In this document: positions 59,188-64,000 of the stretch, piece after piece | How the letters are laid out: each line of letters starts with the position of its first letter | How positions within the stretch are numbered: the stretch's first letter is position 1 | Translations under genes and position numbers: made by a program | NCBI RefSeq assembly: GCF_016785085.1 | Contig: NZ_JAENHO010000005.1 | Span: 186,001 to 250,000, forward strand | From: Paractinoplanes lichenicola | GTDB taxonomy: Bacteria > Actinomycetota > Actinomycetes > Mycobacteriales > Micromonosporaceae | Direction of reading: 5' to 3' | DNA: 64,000 nucleotides | Notes under the pieces: generated by a model | Seen by the model: only the letters and a program-made list of their open reading frames with translations | Database searches by the model: none | What the model was told of the DNA's origin: nothing

Positions 59188-60906
59188 ATGAGGATCGTCC
59201 GCGCCGCCCTGCTCCTCCCGCTCGTGCTGGCCGCCACGGCGTGCGGCTCCGACGACGCCCCGGCGCCCCAGGCCACGGTCTCGGCGCCACCGGTCGCGCC
59301 CTCGGTGCTGCCCTCCACCCCGGCCTCGGCGCCGACCGGCGACCCGGCGACGCGGGCGGCCGCCGCCGTGGCCGCGATGAGCGACACCGACCTGGCCGGG
59401 CAGGTCCTCATGCCGTACGCCTACGGCAGTGACGCGACGACGGTGGATCAGGGCTCGGCCGCGGGCAATCAGCAATTGGCCGGGGTGAACACGCCCGCCG
59501 AGATGATCGCCAAGTTCCACCTGGGCGGCCTGATCCTGGTCGGCTTCACCGCGAAGGACCCGACCGGCGCCACAAACCCGACGACGAACGTCGAGAACCC
59601 GCAGCAGGTCCGCAAGCTGACCGACGGGCTGCAGGCGGCCGCGCGGCAGCTGCCCGGCGGGGCCCCGCTGATGATCGGCACCGACCAGGAGTACGGGATC
59701 GTCACCCGCGTCACCCAGGGCGTCACGATGCTGCCCTCGGCCATGGGCGCGGGCGCGGCCGGGCAGCCCAAGCTCACCGAGGGGGCCTGGCGCGCGGCCG
59801 GCGAGGAGCTGGCCGCCATGGGCATCACCGTCGACTTCGCCCCGGTCGCCGACACGCTCGGGCCCCCGGCCAACACGGTGATCGGCTCCCGTTCGTTCGG
59901 CGCCGACGCCAAGGCCAACGCCCTGCAGGTCGCCGCAGCCGTACGGGGTCTGGAAGGGGCCGGGGTGGCGGCCGGGCTCAAGCACTTCCCGGGGCACGGC
60001 CACACCAGCGGCGACAGTCACGAGGGCCTGCCCGTGGTGACCCAGAGCAAGGCCGCCTGGACGGCTCAGGACCTGCCGCCCTTCAAGTCGGGCGTGGACG
60101 CCGGCGCGGGCGTGGTCATGTCCGGCCACCTCGACCTGCAGGCGTTCGACAAGGGCGTGCCGGCCACGTTCTCCAAGAAGCTCATGACCGACGTGCTGCG
60201 CGGGCAGCTCAAGTTCACCGGGGTCGCGGTCACCGACGCCATGAACATGCCGCCCGCGATGAAGTGGCCGCCCGGCCAGGCCGCCGTACGGGCTCTCAAC
60301 GCCGGCAACGACATGTTGCTGATGCCGCCGAACATCGCGCAGGCCCGCGACGGCATCCTGGCCGGGCTCAAGGACGGCTCGCTCAAGAAGGAGCGCCTGA
60401 CCGAGGCGGTCACCCGCATCCTGACGCTCAAGTTCCGCACGGCGGAGAAGAAGCAGCCGGACCTGTCGGTCGTCGCCTCCCCGGCCCACGAGCAGGCGGT
60501 CGGCGCGCTCGACGCGGCCTCGATCACGGTGCTGCGCGGGCCCTGCGCCGGGGCCCTGATGAGCGGCCCGGTCACGGTCACGTCGACGAGCGACCGTGAG
60601 GTGGCGCGGGTCACCCTCGTACGGGCTCTGCAGGCTCAGGGCTTCAAGGTGCAGGCGGCGGGCGGCACGGTGATCCACCTCGTCGGCTACGGCGACAAGA
60701 CCACCGACCTCAGCCCGTCGGCGCGGGTCACGGTCATGATGGACACGCCGTATCTGCTGGCCGCGGCCAGGTCGCCGATCCTCGTGGCCACGTATTCGTC
60801 GAGCAAGCTGTCGCTGACCGCCCTGGCCGCCGTGGTGGCGGGCAAGGCCAAGGCCCCCGGCAAGTCACCCGTGGCGGTGCCCGGTTTGAAACGTACGGCC
60901 TGCTGA
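59188..60906 (+). CDS. Lipoprotein GH3 glycosidase, NagZ-like
   Basis: The 572-residue protein has a lipoprotein signal (LLLPLVLAATACGSD, Cys in LAATAC). The GH3 barrel shows LMIGTDQEYGIVTRV, VDFAPVADTLGPPANTV, AGLKHFPGHGHTSGDSHEG (KHFPG-H-GDSH, the NagZ-type His/Asp dyad) and the nucleophile in FTGVAVTDAMNM. A C-terminal domain follows. It should release N-acetylglucosamine from cell-wall or chitin fragments at the membrane surface. It shares family and layout with the GH3 enzyme at 28436-30091, but it is lipid-anchored and outside an operon. Confidence 0.88.
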   Translation: MRIVRAALLLPLVLAATACGSDDAPAPQATVSAPPVAPSVLPSTPASAPTGDPATRAAAAVAAMSDTDLAGQVLMPYAYGSDATTVDQGSAAGNQQLAGVNTPAEMIAKFHLGGLILVGFTAKDPTGATNPTTNVENPQQVRKLTDGLQAAARQLPGGAPLMIGTDQEYGIVTRVTQGVTMLPSAMGAGAAGQPKLTEGAWRAAGEELAAMGITVDFAPVADTLGPPANTVIGSRSFGADAKANALQVAAAVRGLEGAGVAAGLKHFPGHGHTSGDSHEGLPVVTQSKAAWTAQDLPPFKSGVDAGAGVVMSGHLDLQAFDKGVPATFSKKLMTDVLRGQLKFTGVAVTDAMNMPPAMKWPPGQAAVRALNAGNDMLLMPPNIAQARDGILAGLKDGSLKKERLTEAVTRILTLKFRTAEKKQPDLSVVASPAHEQAVGALDAASITVLRGPCAGALMSGPVTVTSTSDREVARVTLVRALQAQGFKVQAAGGTVIHLVGYGDKTTDLSPSARVTVMMDTPYLLAAARSPILVATYSSSKLSLTALAAVVAGKAKAPGKSPVAVPGLKRTAC

Positions 60907-60927
60907 AAAGGGCCCGGCCTGCTGAAA

Positions 60928-60952
60928 GGGCCCGGCCGCAGCGGCCGGGCCC
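60928..60952. terminator. Bidirectional 11-bp hairpin
   Basis: GGGCCCGGCCG (60928-60938) pairs with CGGCCGGGCCC (60942-60952) around CAG, between the GH3 gene and fabF. Just before it the text GGCCTGCTGAAA-GGGCCC is nearly duplicated, the first copy including the GH3 stop codon. Confidence 0.75.
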
Positions 60953-60964
60953 CTCGGGGAACGA

Positions 60965-62191
60965 TCAGGCGCGGGTGAAGACCAGCGCCACGTTGTGACC
61001 GCCGAAGCCGAACGAGTTGTTCATGGCGGCGGGGATGTCGAGCTGACGGGCCTTGTGCGCCGCCACGTCGAGGTCGAGCTTGTCGTCCGGGTCGTCCAGG
61101 TTGATCGTGGGGGGAACCACGCTGTCCCGGATGGCCAGGATGGTGGCGATCGACTCGAGCGCTCCCGCTGCGCCCAGCAGGTGGCCGGACATCGACTTGG
61201 TCGAGGTGATCACCGGGTGGGTGCCCACCGCGGCCTTGATGCCGAGGATCTCGCCCATGTCGCCGGCCGGGGTCGAGGTGGCGTGGGCGTTGACGTGCAC
61301 GATGTCGGCGCCGGTGAGGCCCGCGTCGAGCAGCGCCTTGCCCATCGCGCGGGCGCCGCCCTTGCACTCCGGGTCGGGCTGCACGATGTCGAAGCCGTCC
61401 GAGGTGATGCCCGCGCCGGCCAGCCGCGCGTAGATCTTCGCGCCGCGCGCCCGCGCGTGGTCGGCCCGCTCGAGCACCAGGGCGCCCGCGCCCTCGCCGA
61501 AGACGAACCCGTCGCGGCCCTTGTCCCACGGGCGGGAGGCCTTCTCCGGCTCGTCGTTGCGGGTCGACATGGCCCGCATGTTGGCGAACCCGGCGTACGG
61601 CAGCGGGTGGATGACCGCCTCGGTGCCGCCGGCCACGACCACGTCGGCCCGGCCCGACCGGATGATGTCGAGGCCCAGCGACATGGCCTCGGCGCCGGTC
61701 GCGCAGGCGCTGGCCATGGCGTGGACGCCGGCCCGGGCCTGCAACTCGATGCCGACCCAGGCGGCCGGGCCGTTCGGCATCAGCATCGGGACGGTGTGCG
61801 GGCTGACCTTGCGCTGCCCGGACTCCTCCAGGATGTCGTCCTGGTTGAGCAGGGTGAGGGCACCCCCTATCCCGCTGCCGAAGCTGACGGCCAGGCGCTC
61901 CTTGTCGAGGCCGGCCTCCTCGAGACCGGCGTCGGCCCAGGCCTGCTTGGCCGCGATCAGGGCGATCGCCTCGGAACGGTCGAGGCGGCGCATCCGGACC
62001 CGGTCGATGACCTCGGACGGGTCGACCTTGAGCTGGGCCCCGATCTTGACGGTGAGCTGATCGGCCCACTCCAGGGTGAGGCGACCCACCCCGGAGCGGC
62101 CGGCGAGCATGGCGTCCCAGGTGGACGCGACGTCCCCGCCCAACGGGGTGGTCGCGCCGAGCCCGGTGACGACGACGTCTACGTTGCTCAT
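60965..62191 (-). CDS. fabF: Beta-ketoacyl-ACP synthase II
   Basis: The 408-residue condensing enzyme of type II fatty-acid synthesis extends acyl-ACP with malonyl-ACP. It starts VDVVVTGLGATTPLGGDVAS. The active-site Cys lies in AMASACATGAEAMSLG, the two His in VNAHATSTPAGDMGE and SMSGHLLGAAGALES, and the C-terminal GFGGHNVAL fits. The ATG is one base past the acpP stop. Last gene of fabD-fabH-acpP-fabF. Confidence 0.95.
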   Translation of the reverse strand: MSNVDVVVTGLGATTPLGGDVASTWDAMLAGRSGVGRLTLEWADQLTVKIGAQLKVDPSEVIDRVRMRRLDRSEAIALIAAKQAWADAGLEEAGLDKERLAVSFGSGIGGALTLLNQDDILEESGQRKVSPHTVPMLMPNGPAAWVGIELQARAGVHAMASACATGAEAMSLGLDIIRSGRADVVVAGGTEAVIHPLPYAGFANMRAMSTRNDEPEKASRPWDKGRDGFVFGEGAGALVLERADHARARGAKIYARLAGAGITSDGFDIVQPDPECKGGARAMGKALLDAGLTGADIVHVNAHATSTPAGDMGEILGIKAAVGTHPVITSTKSMSGHLLGAAGALESIATILAIRDSVVPPTINLDDPDDKLDLDVAAHKARQLDIPAAMNNSFGFGGHNVALVFTRA

Positions 62192-62192
62192 G

Positions 62193-62435
62193 TCAGTGGT
62201 TCGCCTCGATGTAGCTCACGGCGTCACCGACGGTCTTGAGGTTCTGGACCTCGTTGTCGGGGATCTTGACGCCGAACTTCTCCTCGGCGGCCACCACGAC
62301 CTCGACCATGGACAGCGAGTCGACGTCCAGGTCGTCGGTGAAGGACTTGCCCTCGGCGACGTCGTCCGGGTTCACGCCGGCGACCTCCTCGAGGATCTCG
62401 GCGAGGCCCGAAGTGATCTCTTCGCGAGTAGCCAT
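62193..62435 (-). CDS. acpP: Acyl carrier protein
   Basis: The 80-residue carrier has the phosphopantetheine site DLDVDSLSMVEVVVAAEEKF, with Ser in DSL, and the four-helix pattern beginning EITSGLAEILEEVAGV and ending IPDNEVQNLKTVGDAVSYIE. It carries growing acyl chains for the adjacent synthases. It lies 50 bases after fabH and one base before fabF. Confidence 0.95.
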   Translation of the reverse strand: MATREEITSGLAEILEEVAGVNPDDVAEGKSFTDDLDVDSLSMVEVVVAAEEKFGVKIPDNEVQNLKTVGDAVSYIEANH

Positions 62436-62485
62436 TGTCAGGTGTTTCCTCTCAAATGGTGGGGACTGCTCCGGTTGATCAACGC

Positions 62486-63436
62486 TTACGGACAGCGAAT
62501 GACCTGGCCGGCGTAGGTGAGGCCGCCGCCGAAGCCGAAGAGCAGGACCGGGGCGCCCGAGGCGACCTCGCCGCTCTCGATCAGCTTCGACAGGGCCAGC
62601 GGCACACTGGCCGCGGAGGTGTTGCCCGAGTGCACGATGTCCTTGGCCACGACGACCTCGGGGCCCAGACCCAGCCGCTTGACGATGCCGTCGATGATGC
62701 GGGTGTTGGCCTGGTGCGGCACGAAGGCGGCCAGCTCGGACGGCTCGATGCCGGCCTTCTGGCAGGTCTCGAGCGCGAACGGGGCGAGCGCGGTGGTGGC
62801 CCAGCGGAACACCGTCTGGCCGTCCTGCTCGATGTAGGGCTGCCAGCCCTCGATCCGCAGCGCGTCGCCCTTGTCGGGGGCCGAGCCCCACAGCACCGGG
62901 CCGATGCCGGGCTGCTCGCCGTCGGCGACCCCGGTCACGATCGCGGCGCCCGCGCCGTCGCCGAAGAGCACGGCGGTTGTGCGGTTGGTCCAGTCGGTGA
63001 CGTCCGACAGCTTCTCGGCGCCGATCACCAGGGCGTTGCGCGACGCGCCGGCCCGGATCGCGTGGTCGGCGGTGCCCAGGGCGTACGAGAAGCCGGAGCA
63101 CGCGGTGTTGAGGTCGTACGCCGCCGGGGCGTTGATGCCGAGGCGCGCCGCGACCCGGGTCGCCACGTTGGGGCAGCGGTCGATCGAGGAGCAGGTGGCC
63201 ACGGTGACCAGGTCGATGTCGGCCGCGGTCAGGCCCGAGGCGGCCAGCGCCTTCTCGGCCGCGAAGGTGGCCATGTCGGCGACCGTCTCGCCGTCGGCGA
63301 TGCGCCGCTCGGAGATGCCGACCCGGCTCTTGATCCACTCGTCGTTGGTGTCGATCGTCGCCGCGAGGTCGTCGTTGGTGACGATGCGCGAGGGCTGATA
63401 GTGCCCCATCGCGAGGATGCGGGTGCCGGCGGTCAT
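62486..63436 (-). CDS. fabH: Beta-ketoacyl-ACP synthase III
   Basis: The 316-residue initiation synthase condenses acyl-CoA with malonyl-ACP. The Cys lies in LNTACSGFSYALGTAD, the His in VPHQANTRIIDGI and the Asn in VHSGNTSAASVPLALS. The N-terminal RILAMGHYQPSRIVTNDDL and DEWIKSRVGISERR are standard. Branched-chain primers are likely in actinomycetes. The start overlaps fabD's end by four bases. Confidence 0.95.
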   Translation of the reverse strand: MTAGTRILAMGHYQPSRIVTNDDLAATIDTNDEWIKSRVGISERRIADGETVADMATFAAEKALAASGLTAADIDLVTVATCSSIDRCPNVATRVAARLGINAPAAYDLNTACSGFSYALGTADHAIRAGASRNALVIGAEKLSDVTDWTNRTTAVLFGDGAGAAIVTGVADGEQPGIGPVLWGSAPDKGDALRIEGWQPYIEQDGQTVFRWATTALAPFALETCQKAGIEPSELAAFVPHQANTRIIDGIVKRLGLGPEVVVAKDIVHSGNTSAASVPLALSKLIESGEVASGAPVLLFGFGGGLTYAGQVIRCP

Positions 63437-64000
63437 CGTGTTGCTCCTTCGATCTGGTGCCCACTGTGCCGGGCGATCAGGTCGCGCGCGGCGGGCAGGT
63501 CGTCCGGCGTGTTCAGGGTGACGATCTCAGGGGCCCCTTCGCCCTTGAGCTCGCGCTTGACCAGCCCGGCCAGGGTGCCGGCGGGCGGCAGCTCGAGCAC
63601 GCCGGTGACACCGAGATCGGCCAGCGTGCGCATCACCAGATCCCAGCGGACGGGCGCGGTGACCTGGCGGACCAGGCGCTCGACCATCTCGCGGCCCCCG
63701 GTCACGGCCGTGCCGTCGAGGTCGGAGAGCAGCGTGCGGGCCGGGTCGGCGACGGTCACGCCACCGGCGACGGCGGCCAGCGCGGCCTCGGCCGGGGCCA
63801 TGTAGGGCGTGTGGAAGGCGCCGGCGACCTCGAGCGCACGGACGCGGGCCTTCTCGGGCGGCTCGGCGGCCAACTGGGCCAGCCCTTCGAGCGAGCCCGC
63901 GGCGACGACCTGGCCGGTGGCGTTGCGGTTGGCCGGGTGCAGCCCGTGCTTCTCGAGCGCGGTCAGCACCTCGTCGGGGTCACCACCGAGCACGGCGCTC
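63433..64000 (-). CDS. fabD: Malonyl-CoA:ACP transacylase, C-terminal part
   Basis: The reading frame is open at the window end, so the N-terminus with the Ser nucleophile is outside. Visible are the NANRNATGQVVAAG-like stretch, the catalytic His in LEVAGAFHTPYMAPAE and PVRWDLVMRTLADLGVTGVLELPPAGTLAGLVKR, the usual C-terminal end. It transfers malonyl from CoA to ACP. First visible gene of the fatty-acid cluster, translationally coupled to fabH. Confidence 0.93.
   Translation of the reverse strand, partial: SAVLGGDPDEVLTALEKHGLHPANRNATGQVVAAGSLEGLAQLAAEPPEKARVRALEVAGAFHTPYMAPAEAALAAVAGGVTVADPARTLLSDLDGTAVTGGREMVERLVRQVTAPVRWDLVMRTLADLGVTGVLELPPAGTLAGLVKRELKGEGAPEIVTLNTPDDLPAARDLIARHSGHQIEGATR

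Noticed and set aside
58525-60678. A 717-codon minus-strand frame over DUF3145 and GH3
   Set aside because: Shadow of two recognised plus-strand families.
60898-60940. Short near-duplicate GGCCTGCTGAAA-GGGCCC after the GH3 gene
   Set aside because: Likely slippage next to the terminator; too short to call a repeat element.

Overview
The window is very GC-rich chromosomal DNA from a mycelial actinomycete, most likely Micromonosporaceae and Actinoplanes-like. The evidence is strong GC bias at third codon positions, many GTG starts, actinobacterial families (DUF574-type methyltransferase with a DUF5753 regulator, DUF3145, DevRS/Acg, HelD, YtxH-like protein), Tat and Sec-secreted hydrolases, and a strong excess of the palindrome CCGTACGG. 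The genus is inference. I see no CRISPR array, rRNA, prophage or complete insertion sequence; it is ordinary chromosome with small accessory patches.

Layout. 1-6.1 kb: end of an amidohydrolase, two small ORFs, gpsA, a regulator/methyltransferase pair, a broken Uma2 gene, a gene-poor low-GC3 patch, a HigBA-type toxin-antitoxin pair and a CAT-anticodon tRNA. 6.1-14.8 kb: FAD oxidoreductase, secreted esterase, a three-gene fungal-wall operon (GH64 glucanase, AA10 LPMO, GH19 chitinase), tRNA-Asn, and two TIM-barrel isomerase-like genes, one EboE-like. 14.8-19.3 kb: divergent DevR/DevS two-component genes followed by two Acg-type nitroreductase-like genes. A MITE-like element ends this block. 19.3-28 kb: S8 protease with an unknown partner, PHP protein, acyltransferase and desaturase, DoxX protein. 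26.3-30.1 kb: operon of solute-binding protein, 3-TM protein, flavoprotein and GH3 hydrolase. 30.4-36 kb: PadR/monooxygenase, a LAL regulator and two coupled TetR genes. 36-42.5 kb: NCS1 permease and urea ABC transporter urtABCDE, which read as one minus-strand operon with the TetR pair. 42.9-50.5 kb: methyltransferase, SRPBCC, phosphatase, argS with a putative Arg leader peptide, MerR, Ser/Thr kinase, STAS protein. 50.5-60.9 kb: surE/pfkB, secreted propeller, HelD, hydrolase, beta-carbonic anhydrase, DUF3145, GH3 lipoprotein. 60.9-64 kb: fatty-acid synthesis cluster fabD-fabH-acpP-fabF, with fabD cut by the window end.

Two regulatory ideas stand out. First, four sites resembling the DevR/DosR box share the core AAAGTCCCG. 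They lie upstream of devR/devS, the acg pair, the DoxX gene and the carbonic anhydrase gene, which suggests a local low-oxygen or redox regulon. Second, argS is preceded by a 15-codon ORF with six Arg codons and by mutually exclusive hairpins, which looks like arginine-responsive attenuation. Both are predictions from sequence alone.
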